Below are positions 36,436-48,114 of a stretch of 64,000 nucleotides of DNA, piece by piece (within the stretch, counting starts at the first letter, position 1; each line of letters opens with the position of its first letter). Below the pieces are notes generated by a model. The model ran no database searches, was not told where the DNA came from, and saw nothing but the letters and a program-made list of their open reading frames with translations. Origin of the DNA: Casuarina equisetifolia (lineage: Eukaryota; Streptophyta; Magnoliopsida; Fagales; Casuarinaceae); NCBI GenBank assembly GCA_028551475.1, contig CM052357.1, positions 24,945,745 through 25,009,744 of the forward strand, in the 5' to 3' direction. Position numbers and translations under genes: made by a program.

Positions 36436-38063
36436 TAGGCCTTCTTCCATGTGTCAAACCCACTACTATAGTTGAGTTAGTCTTATAGGCTAGAATATAG
36501 GTTGAAGCACAGGATCATCTAGACTTGTGATTTTTTTATGGCCATTGGCCTCTCAACCTAACTTTTGTTGGCCTAGATGATCACTTAGCAACTATAGTTT
36601 CAAATTTTAAGTCCACTAGTTAACCAACAAGTCAAAAAAAGGATATAACCTCTCATTGCAAGAAAGTTAGGCATAATAATTTACACATGAATCTAGAATA
36701 ATGTGATTGCCAAATAACTAAGTGCACCTATCACTCACATGGGTAGTGCCACCATACCTTTTAATTTTTGCATTGTAGAAGAGCCATAGACTAGGAGTGT
36801 GACAAAATTGGGTAGAGTGAAGAAAGGCTTGTATCACTTAGAGTCACCTCACATACAATGTACACATGATAATGTTGTAGACAATGTTGTTGTTTCTATT
36901 GTTACAATTCATGTAACAAACAATCAATTTCTATAAATTGTACTATTTTATATCATCATTTGAGATAACATTCTATTCTAATAATGAGATTATTGTCTAC
37001 TTATTCTTATAATGTCACTTTTTTAGATTCTATGAGAACATGTCTTGTTTACCCACTAGCCAAGTCAACATGCTTACCTTTTCCTACTAGTGAAACACTT
37101 AGGGATTTTATAAAATCACCACATGCTTCAACGATAGATATTGTCTCATAGTTTAGTGATTTTTCCCAAGAGATATAAACCTTTCTCGTGAAGGCTAAGT
37201 TGACATCTTGGCCATTGAGATCTTTTTTTTTTTTTTTGGGGGGATGGCTTGCACATAATTTGGAAGCAAAATCAAACTTGTTAAGACCAATAACGTGAAA
37301 ACTTCTTTGTGTCTACATGGATGTTGTTTTTTAAATCTCATGACATTATACATGAGAGCTCTAATCCATACACCCTAAAACAAAATGAGTTAATTGAAAG
37401 AAAACATCAATATATTTTTAATATTGCACGTGTATTAAAATTTTAGGCCTAAATTCTAACATGTTTCTAAAGTGATTGAGTACTCATTACCATCGGTCTT
37501 ATTGGTAAAACACCCATCTTTGTACTTTAAGAGTTGACATCCTATTTGAGAAACCACCCTCACTTAATTATTTATAAGTTTTTACTGATTTCAATTAGTG
37601 CGACAAGTTTGGACATAAAGGCATCACATGCATTTTCATAAGCTATCCTTTCACTTAAAAAAAGTATCACTTATGTAGCATTAATGGAGATCGGTACATT
37701 GTCAATCAAGATGTTTTCTTTCATGAAGACATTTTATTTTTTACATAGGCTACATCTAGGGTTCACATTTCATCAGGCACATCACAAGAGTCATGGGACA
37801 TGCATATAGATAATCTTACATTACCACATGACATTGGGGTGAAGAGTCTTTATCATAAACTATTGTTCCTACTACATACCTTAATTAGGGTTTTGAGCTC
37901 CCTTACATTTCATCTTTTTCATTAACACACCTTTTAACCTTACCACAACTATCATATCTTATGAATTGCCACTTCCTTAGCTACATTGGTCCAACTAAAC
38001 ACATAGACCACCCATTTGGACCATAACCTATGTTTGCATTGACACCTACACTAATCTCATGTA

Positions 38064-38500
38064 TTGTCATATCATCATCTTTGTCCTTCTCATAGCTGGT
38101 TTATTACCTTTATGTTAGCTTTTGTTGAGATGTCCATTTATCAAGAGGCAATGTATGATCATAAATTGCATGATGTCATGATTGAGGATATTAAAGCATT
38201 AGAAATAAACCATACATGGGATCTAGTTCCTTTACTTATAAGTCAACAACCTATTGGGCTTGCAAGATCAAATATTATGTGGATGAGAGTATAGGGTACT
38301 ATTAGTTGAATTTGGTGGCCAAAGGTTATAGATAACAAGAATGCATTAATTATAAAGAGACTTTTGTGTCAGTTGGAAAAATGGTGATAGTGAATTTATT
38401 AATGGCTCTAGCTACATCAAATGGATGTCCATAATGTATGATTGTTAACATTGAAGTGTATATTAGGGTTCCTAAGGGCATTTGACATAGAGGATAATAA
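38064..38500 (+). pseudogene. Copia reverse transcriptase remnant
   Basis: Reads YQEAMYDHKLHDVMIEDIK and IKALEINHTWDLVP, the conserved entry into Copia RT, then after stops LVAKGY and ETFVSVGKMVIVNLLMALA. Stops and frame changes interrupt it, so no functional enzyme is encoded. Confidence 0.8.
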
Positions 38501-39054
38501 AATATTTTGTTTATGCAAGTCATTGTGCAAGTGAAAGTAAGCATTATGACAATGCATCATAAATTTGCAAAAGCATTAATTGGTTGTGGTTTCCATGATT
38601 TATGTGATTATAATCATGATTACTCATTAGTTATTAAGAAAAATTTTAAATGGTTGTTGATTTTTTTTTTTGTGTTGATGACATAATAATTACAAAAAAG
38701 TGATCAAAGCTAATAGTAGTACTCAACCAAAAGAAAGGTGCCTTGGAAATCATTTCTAACTATGGCCTATCAAGATGTAAACTTGTAGACACTCCCATAG
38801 AGTAAGATCACAAGTTTACTAGTCAAGAATATGATGCAGCTCTTGATGGCTTAAGTGATCTTCCTTTTCTTAATATTACCAGCTATCAATGGTTTTTGGG
38901 TAAACTAATATATTTGATAATAATGAGTTTGGACATATAATATATAGTACAAATATTAAGCCAATTTATGCATGTTCTTAATTAAACCCTTCATGAGGGT
39001 ATTTTCTTAAGCATTCTCTAGGGTTAGCATTACTTATAAGTTTATATAGTAAAC

Positions 39055-39441
39055 TTGATTTATAAGCGTATTGTAATTTTAATTATGAGAGATGTTACAT
39101 GGTTAAGAGTTCAATTACAAAATTTTAGTACAAAATTTGGTAATTCACTAACATCTTGGAATTCAAAAAAGTCGGGAACCATTTCTTATTGTTCCACAAA
39201 AGCTGAATATCATACCATGGCAACTGCTTGTTGTGATGTGATTTGGATATTTAGGATATTGGATGATCTACATATACTATCATTAAGACTTGTAAACCTT
39301 TTCTATGACAATGAGTTAACAATGAAGCTAATAAGGAACCATGTAGTGCATGAAAAAACCAAGTATATTAAGATTGACTTTCATTTCTTTCATGAGAAGA
39401 TAGCTAGAAAAAATTATTTGCACCTATTACATATATACTAA
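39055..39441 (+). pseudogene. Copia RNase H remnant
   Basis: A 128-codon frame containing the RNase H signature SWNSKKSGTISYCSTKAEY, then LFYDNELTMKLI (the .YCDN.AA. motif, decayed) and HEKTKYIKIDFHFFHEKI. It is the 3' end of pol in the plus-strand element. The frame is open but has no start or upstream domains in frame. Confidence 0.85.
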
Positions 39442-41429
39442 GGATTAAGTAGATATATTTGTTAAAGTCTTAAGAATACAACACATTCTTGCCTTCTTGT
39501 CAAACTAGGAACTTTGATTTATATTTAGCTCTAGCTTCAAGGAAGGTGTTAAGGAATGATACTACATAAATGGGTTTTCTTTATTATCCTTTGATCCATA
39601 GAGTTATAATCCATTGTATATTAACCATTATGTAATTAGTTGTTTCTTCTTCATTTTTCTCTTTGTATAGAAAAAGTCTATGTATAGGCTCATTTATTGT
39701 ATTCATATTGAAATGATGCATCCTTATTTGGCTCAATAAATGAAAGCTTGCTTTTTGTTAATGGGAAGGTCACTTATGATAGTTGTTGCTCCTCCAAGCT
39801 GGTAAGAAGACTTTCTTATTAATGTCTAGACTAAGCTTTAGGTTCACTAATGTTGTTTCTTTCTCTAGAATATGCCTTATGCTATTATTATTGAAAGAAT
39901 TCCAAAGAAAGGATTGTTGGAACTTGTGAACATTAAAAAATAAATAACAAAAAAGGGAAGGAGAAAGATGACATATATAAAATTATATGGTTTATTAAAA
40001 TTTCCCAACAATCCTTTCTAGATACAAAAGTAAACATATATACAAATTCAACAAAGGAAAATAATTTGATTGCCACAAATTCTATCCAAATCTAGAAAGA
40101 ATTTCTGGTCAATGAGGTGCAAGGTGGCGAGGGTTTCACCACAAAAGAGAAAAAGATGTTAGGTCCCTTGTAGGTTGTCAAGTTGTGAGGTGACAAGGGT
40201 TTTATTTCATTAAAGGAAGTGATGTTGAATCATGCATTAGGGGTTGCTAAGGTTGCATAGGTGGACATGACACTTAGGTGGAATCTAATGTGTTATACGT
40301 TAGGCAAACATAGTAACATACAGGGGAAATGTTTTCTCTTACATTTCTTTGCATGCTAAAGGTGTAGAATAAACAATTAACTTAGATCAAAGAATTCTAA
40401 ACTATGCAAATGAGAGACCTTTTGTGAAAATTTTAGTAGACTAATCCATAAATGAGATAAACTATGGGTGAAGTTGACTTTGGGTCAAGCATTCCTCGAT
40501 AAATTGAAAGTTGATTTCAATATACTTAGTCCATGCATGAAACACTAGATTAGCAATCAAGTATATGGCGAATAAATTGTCACACCAAAGTTTTAGTGAA
40601 TGGGGTGGAAATGCCTAAAGATCATGGAAAAGATACTTTATTTATATAAGTTGATTTATATTTGGCATTAATACTAGAGTGATCAATAGTGCATGTTTAT
40701 GAGAACTCTATGAGATGAAATTCTTGTTAAGAAGAATAAAAAACCTTTAATTAAGCAATGATCATCATGGTCGGCCACCTAACCCACATTGGAAAATGCA
40801 TGAAAAAAAATGGATGAGCTTTGGGTGAAAAAGAGACTCATGCATAAGATATCAACCAAGTAATGAAAGATGTGCTTCACCACTTGCCAATGATTAGTAA
40901 TTGGTCAATGTAAAAATTAATAAGTATGTTGATTGCATAAGTAATATCGAGGTGAGTAACAATGAGATATTATAAATCACCAACAATGATGGAATAAAGA
41001 ATGGAATTTGCCAATAACTACCACTCTAAAGAGACATATGTTCATTAATAGTAAAAGATATACAAACTATCTTGGCATCAATCATCTTTGCATGAGCAAG
41101 TATGTCATAATTGAATTTGGGCTAATGAAGAAAAAGGCTATCAAAAGTAAGCTGGACTTTAACTTGAAAGACCATAAATCAAACCAAAGGTCCTTGATGG
41201 TAAATTTATGCTAAAGAGCATGAAAAAGGTTAAAGTGTGTATAGAGAGTCACTGAGAATAATATCATTTATATAGACAAGCAAAATAATGTTATATCAAA
41301 GAGTGTGCCATATAAAAAGGGATATGTTAGTTGATAAGACAATGAAGCCAATGGATATCAAGAGATAAGATGATCTATTACCAAGACTAATTTGGTAACT
41401 AGGCTAAATGTCATTAACTTGGGTTCCAT

Positions 41430-41870
41430 CCTAAAAGGTTACCCTTAATGGAAAAAGTAGCCAAACTCCCTTACATAGCCAGATTATCCTACTTGCCTTT
41501 CCAATGTGAAAAAATGAGGTATGTTAAATTCTCCCCTACCTAAATCCATGTTGTCTTAAATGTGGGTCAAGCACCTTACCTACCCCACACTAGAGGTCTA
41601 CCTATTTCCTAACGCACATTGAGGGATAATAATCACAAGTGTCATTTAGTGAGCTCACTACTTACCCCACATTAGGGGATAATAGTTAAAAGCTCATCAG
41701 GTTAAGTCATGGTTTGGCTCTAATACCACTTGTCACAAGGTTCTATACCAAAAGGTTAACCTTGGTGGGAGGAGTGGCCAAGCCTCTTTATATGTCTAGA
41801 ACATCTCACTTGCCTTTTTAATGTGAGAGACTAAGGTTCATTACATAAAGGTCTCAATAAAATTAAAGTA
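41430..41870 (-). mobile_element. LTR/PBS remnant nested in the minus-strand Copia element
   Basis: The reverse strand at 41716-41728 reads TGGTATTAGAGCC, a PBS with one change, just after an LTR-like end (ACCTTGTGACA). A ~90-bp motif (AAAAGGTTA.CCTT, then CACTTGCCTTTTTAATGTGA-like) occurs twice about 318 bp apart, at 41433 and 41751. As the PBS lies far from the outer LTR, a second nested element is likely. Confidence 0.45.
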
Positions 41871-43429
41871 TTTCTATTGATGGAATTCTTTGGCTACTAG
41901 ATAGGCCTTAGAGTGATTTAGTGAGCCACCAATATGAAAATTAACCTTATAAATCTATTTACATCTAATGGGGTAAGCCAAAGTTTAATTTTGAATAAAC
42001 ACAGTGTATTCTACTACTATAGTCTTCTACCAAATGAAAATCCCAAATGAATTAGGTAAAACAATTTGGTTCAAGGTGTGGATGAGAAATGAAAATGAGA
42101 GTAAATATATGGTGGTAGATAAGAGTAAGAGTGATGATACCATCCTAAAGATAAGTCATAAGATGTGTCGATGTATCTAAAGGTGGAGGGTGTAGGACAA
42201 TGTAAAAGCTCTAAATCTTTGGATAGAAGCAACGATACCCTTTGTAGCTTAGATGATAGCCCCAAAAGACACATGAGTTAGAGCGAGGTGCCAATTTGTG
42301 TAGGGCATATTGTCAAAGGTAGGAAAAAAAATTGTACAATCATGAACTTGTAAATGAAAGACATTAATGGAATACTGAAAAAAAGTAAGCCAAGGGGAGC
42401 TATTGCCAATTATCAAGGTGAAAAGCTAATTAATTAGTAAGATAACCATTTCAAAGGCAAAATCTTAAAACTATAAGGATACTACAACTTAAGTGAGGAA
42501 AGCTAGACCAATCTTAATAATATGGCGATGTTTGTGTTCTACGGTATAATTTTGAAAGGAAGAGTAAAGATAAGAGATTTGTTGATAAATGTTACATTGT
42601 TAAGAATGAGCATAAAGAGTAAAGGAAAAGAACTGAAAAGTGTCATCACATTGAACAACCTGCACTATAACTCATTTCCACAAATATGTGAAAGACAATA
42701 AAATAACAAAAAGCTAAGAACATGTAGTAAAAGTATAGAAGCAAGAAAATAGAGAAAAATCAACATTAAGACACATATGAAATTTATTGTTGTTTATTGA
42801 CTCAATTGGAAATAGACCTCATACATTAAAATAGATAAGTTGAAGGGAGGTATAAGACCTAGATTGACTAAGGGGATAAAGTTAGCAATGACTCTTGTTA
42901 AAAGCATATGCAGTACAAAAGAGAAACAATACGAATAAAAAGTTAGTTAGAGGACTTCAATAGTTGAACAAGCACATCAAACAAAAGATGACTTAACTGA
43001 TGATGCCACAAAAGAATAGAACTAGTATGGATAATTGTAAAAGCATGAGGAGTTAAAGCAGTATTGGAGGAGAAGACCAAATAAAGCCCATGATCAAGGA
43101 TGTCGTGGAGGATAATTTGTTTGGTGCAACATAAAATGACCTAGAAATAAGTGATTGAAAATAAAGAGAAATAGTTATTATCTAAAGTAAACTTAGAAAC
43201 ATATAATTTTTTTTAATAATAGATAGAACAACTAAGATATTAGACAACTAAAAACTAAAAGTATGAAATGTACCTGTATAAGTGATAAGAAGAGAGACAC
43301 CATCACTTATAGTGAACTATTAGGGTGCCTACATAAGAAATGACACTTGATAATACTATTAGAGAGCTAGTAATATGATAAGATGTACCATAGTCAAGAT
43401 GTTAAGAGGCAACATCAAAAGAGAAGGGT

Positions 43430-43860
43430 GGCGGAGGAGGTAGGCTATAATGGTTCAATGGTAGAGGTAAGTTAGTGTGGTAGGCTTAAAGGGGATAATG
43501 GGCTAGTGCGGGATAGGAGGGATAATAGGGATAAGAGGGATAAAAGGGATAAGAGAGATAAGAGGAATAAAAGGGATAGGCATGACATGCTGGGTGGGGA
43601 AAGGGCCTATGGTTTAATTGGTTGGTTGGTGGGTTAAATGTTAGGTTGAAATGCTCCCTACTATTGGCATCAAGAGGGGAGGGTGGGGGCTAAAGGTGGG
43701 CCATAATGGTACAATGGTGTAGGTAAGTTAACATAGTGGGCTTAAGCGGGACAATAGGCTAGTGGGGTATAGGAAGGGATAGGCATGATGGGCTAGGTGG
43801 GTAAAGGGCTGGCAATTTAGTTGATTGGTTGGTGGGTTGAACGTTAGGTTGAAATGCTCT
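43430..43860. repeat. ~250-bp duplicated segment with GGGATAA-type minisatellite
   Basis: GGTTCAATGGTAGAGGTAAGTT to AATGCTC at 43450-43650 is repeated, diverged, at 43710-43860 (GGTACAATGGTGTAGGTAAG, GGTTGGTGGGTTGAACG). The first copy is expanded by short GGGATAA/GGGATAG units at about 43500-43580. It lies in the decayed gag region of the minus-strand element. Confidence 0.7.
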
Positions 43861-46111
43861 TTCCCATTAGCAACATGGCAACCAAGGTAACAACCAAAGT
43901 GATAGTAAGTTTTATTGTAGCATTGGGCATAGCCTCCCATGTGATTGAACCACTATTGCATTGATGGATAAGGAAGGAGACCATTTGAAATGGGTTAACC
44001 CAAATGGTGGGGAGGTGGGTTGGGTGTAGGTTTAGGTGAGGTGCCTTTATGAATAGGGAAAAGCTGAGATGAAACAATGAAATGGGCGAAGAGAATTTTC
44101 CTCACCATATAATTTAAGCCATTAAAACACTCAATCATATTTAAGGAAAGGATGGTTGAAGAAGAATTAAAAACTTGAACATTAGGTATTGCAGGTGTGA
44201 AGGTATTAGTAGAATGTGCTGAAATAGGAAAGAATAAGGTGATCATCAAGTTTTTGATGAAGGGCATTAGCCTTAAGTTCTTGACACTATGAAAGAAGTC
44301 TAAATAGAGGATTCTCAAACTTATAAACACTGGAAAATAAAGAACAAAGAAAAGAGTGAAAGGTTGCTTAGCTAATTAGTTCCATAGTGAGTTAGTAAGA
44401 ACTTCAATCGTGAAGTTTGAGGTTTGATACTTTGTATGTATAAGTTAGGTGCATACATTGTAATATTAAAAAAAATTATAAAAAAAAAGGAGAGAAATGG
44501 CACATTCAAAGTTTTATGGTTTATTGAAAACCTTCGATAAACCTTTCTAATTACAAAAGCAAAATATATATATAGAATCAACAAGAGAAAATAATGTGAC
44601 TGCCACATATTCTATCCAAATTTGGTAAGAATTTCTGGTGAGCAAGGCGCATGGCGGGGAGGATTGGTGAGGTTTCACTTTAATGAAGTAAGCAAAGTCA
44701 TGCATGCGGATCACTTTGGTCGCATGACACTTGGTACGCGTGACATTGGGGTGGAATTTTACGTGTCACACGCGGGAGGAGCTTTCTCTTATAGTTCTTT
44801 GGCCTTTTGTTTGCATTAAATCACTTACCTTCCCAAGGGGCTTTGGGTTCGAGTTCTTTGTGCTTCATCACTTAGGTCCATTTGCAGGATTCATGAAACA
44901 TTGAGAACGGCCATGAAATTCAATGCAGTGAAAGTCTCAAATCCGTTGTCCGTTCTAAATTTCTAGTGATGATTTTTCTAAGTTGACTAGGCTTCCGAAG
45001 TATATATTCTTTGGCAAGCCATTTGAATCAATCAAATGTTTGAATGGAGCAAAAGTGCCGTATACCTCCGAAGAAAATAACGTCCTATACGTTGTCATGA
45101 AGACTTTTTAATCAATATTTGCCGCCGTCCTGTTCTTAGATTACTTATTTCTGATTTTGAAATTGCAAAGCTTATCCTGTCATCTAGTCAATCATGGATT
45201 AAGGTTTTCGACTCAGGGGAATCTAGCCATTATTTCGAATAAGACCCTAAGATAAACTTAAAAAAAAAAACTAAAAATAATCATTTCGGTGAAGAAGAAT
45301 TTAAAATGATAATCTTTTTAAAGAATGAAAGTCGCTAAACGTGGGGCGGGTGGTTGTACTGTATCATAATTTAATGTTATATTCACGAGGGAGCCCGAAC
45401 AACGAATAGTGGTTGTACCATTCTTTGGCTTCTAATTTTAATAAAGCTTTGACTTATAATATGAAGATAAAAAGTCCTAGTAGTCCAGCCTTCAAAGGAA
45501 GCATCTCCTTTTCTTGTTTTGTTTTAAGTTTTAGGCTACAAAGGAAAGGAAGCATTTTGTTATAATGTGTACAATAAATTTTATATTTTTAAGGAAGAGA
45601 TTAAAAATCTTGTAAGATAATGAATTCCACCACCTAATGTCTTAAGATTTTGGGATAGATTCTCATATTCTAATATAGTATCAAAATATATTCTAATATA
45701 ATATTAAAACTCAATTTCTATCTTAACACCCTTATAGATATAAATCAAATATCCATATAGTAAAAGTGGGATCATAATGTAGTTTAAGTTAAATCATTGC
45801 AATGATAGGGCATGTTATATAAACCATGTAAAGTTGTCTTACATTGATAGGGATTCTTTCAACACTCTTCTGAGCTTCCATTGATTTGAACTCACGCATT
45901 GCCCATGTAATACAACACTATAGTTGTATGTTAATTTGATTATCATAGTGAGAGAAAATGTTTAGATATAGGCAATGAATTTTACATTGCTATAGAATGT
46001 ATTAAGAATTCTGCTTATAAAATAATAAGTTCTATTACCTAATATCTTAAGGTTTTGAGATAAACTCTTACATTTTAATACATCTTCTTCAACCATATTC
46101 AATGAACTATG

Positions 46112-46165
46112 GAATTTGATGAATTTAATGAATTTAATGAATTTAATGAATTTAATGAATTTAAT
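46112..46165. repeat. 9-bp microsatellite (GAATTTAAT)6
   Basis: Six head-to-tail 9-bp units, the first with one change (GAATTTGAT). It lies in a stretch present only in duplication copy 2. Confidence 0.92.
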
Positions 46166-48114
46166 TAGATGGATCCTAGATGTACGGATTGAATTCGTTC
46201 TACAATAAATGAGGTTGAGCTTTGTAAGTCATCATAAGGAGTTTTAAAAATGAGTCAATCGGCTAACGCGGTAATTAAATTTTAAAAGACTGTTACGAAA
46301 TTACGTTATGCTTGATGAGATTTCAACTTTAAAATTTTAATAGTTGCATTTACGGTCTAAGCTTTTTTTTTCTACTAAATAAATAACTCACACGTTTAAT
46401 AAATCATGCCCATATAATTTTTTTTTCATAAATAAATACATAAAGAAGTTGACTTTTTTTAAATCATGGTGGTTTCTCAACTTCAATAGTTACAATTGGG
46501 TACAACCTAATCACAGTGGTAATTGGATTTCATTCAAATATAGCAGTTGAACTCATAACAATCAAAAAATTAGATATAACATATGATTACGCACAATTTG
46601 ATCTTCTTTTGTTCTTTTGTCTTATTACTTTTTATTTCTTCTCCATCGTAATCTTTCTCTTTTCCTTTTTCCTTCTTCTTTATTATTTTATATCTATTAT
46701 ACAGTTAAAAAATTTGTCATTTTTTATTCTTGATAATAAAAACTGATAAAAGTTTAAATATAAAACGATAACTTAGGTCATACATCTGTAAAATTAAAAA
46801 ATCAAATAAAACACAAGACGGTTCTGTGTCAGTTTCCTTCAAGATTCTGATGGCATTTCCTCAATTCCTCAACAACGTTTTTAAAGATATGGGCATATAA
46901 ATGTAAATGAACTTGACCAACAACGCTCAAGCCCGAGTTAGAGTCTATAGGTGGCCCTAGAGTTAAACTAAGTCCTTAGCTTGGGATCAATTTTGAACTC
47001 AAGAGACACCTTTTCCAACAAATGTTTTGATCCATCCCGTCATCTAACTAGGCAAAGTAGTTTTCAATTTCATAATTTTACATACTATTAATTTCTGAGC
47101 TTCTATTGAAATACTCTCATGAATTGTATATATGTTTTACTTAGCCATGTTTCGATAAGTTCAAGTTTTCTATAAAATGAGACATATTTTTGTGTTCAAG
47201 AATGAATTCAGATAAATCAAGTTACTTTACGTCTTATTTCTCATCATTGAGAGGGCTAATTTTTAATTAAAAAATTGAAATTCTCTATATTTTGCGGTAC
47301 TAGATATACAATAACAATATTTTTCAGTGGATTTGATTTCCAAAAACAATTAAAATAAGATACTTAGGTCATGAAATAACTTATGTGTGTCATATTAATG
47401 TTGACATGCTTATAATTGTTTCTTAAAGATTCTAAATGAAACATTTTCTTTCTTAGAAAGATCATCATCCTTCTAGAAATCTTTCATTCTTTAAACACAC
47501 GCATAAACACCACCATGGATGTCTAACATACTTTTGCATTTATACAGGCACATTTACAAATTTAAATAAGATAAGCATTAGTGGATCTAATTAGAATAAT
47601 TCCAGAATGAAAAGATGAAAAATAACTATTCAGTGTGGAGGTGGAGGTGAAGTTCTGCCATCGCAAAGGCACTTAGAAGACAGAAACCTCAATAAAGAAG
47701 CCTCTGGTTCCCCTCGACGTATGGTCAGAAAATGGAGAGCCTGGTGGAGGTGTGGAGGTGGTCGAGACCCGCGTACAACCTGGTGGGCGGTGGTGGTGGG
47801 TAGAGCTTCGGCTCTCAACACAAAACACAGGGTTGACTTTATCAAGTGGCAAACGTGGCCACGCAACTCGCTTCCGTACTGCCTTGTACTTCATCCCAAG
47901 CGAACGTCATGCTTTTGTGGGGTACCTATGGAAGTCAATGTCCGTACGTTCTTGGAGCCCATTGCTTCCATTATATTTTTGTATTTCTTCCCGTACAAAC
48001 GCCTATATTATAGAGCACACAGACCTTTTCCTTATCTGGCTTTTCGGCTCTTTTAAGCGAATTTTGTGTTGTATTCCTCGAAACAGTAGCAAAGCTTCTG
48101 GCTTTTTGAGAGTG

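Larger units (their letters stand above)
35816..39780 (+). mobile_element. Degenerate Ty1/Copia retrotransposon, plus strand
   Basis: Pol fragments occur in Copia order but are broken by stops and frameshifts. Integrase core end: HTPKQNELIERKHQYIF near 37365-37420. RT start: IKALEINHTWDLVP near 38190, then LVAKGY...NYKETFVSVGKM near 38315-38385. RNase H: TSWNSKKSG...STKAEYHTMA and HEKTKYIKIDFHF at 39150-39390. A primer-binding-like site lies at 36424-36435 and a purine-rich GGAAGG tract near 39540. The LTR limits are not resolved, and more than one old element may be present. The insertion separates the two PIRL segments. Confidence 0.82.
39890..44790 (-). mobile_element. Degenerate Ty1/Copia retrotransposon, minus strand, inserted in duplication copy 2
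   Basis: The two ends (39890-40345 and about 44290-44785) share diverged LTR-like sequence in order: ATGGTTTATT, CTTTCTA.ATACAAAAG-like, GCCACA.ATTCTATCCAAAT, AGAATTTCTGGT, GACACTT and TTTTCTCTTA-like. On the minus strand the interior reads gag-like sequence (IPNVQVFNSS, FNGLNY) at 44010-44320. Pol follows with IVGDL-YL...THLDITYAIN at about 40880-41000 and the RNase H end [25 protein letters not shown] at about 40500-40620. Stops are frequent. The right LTR carries ~130 bp absent from the left one. A target-site duplication could not be fixed by eye. Confidence 0.8.
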
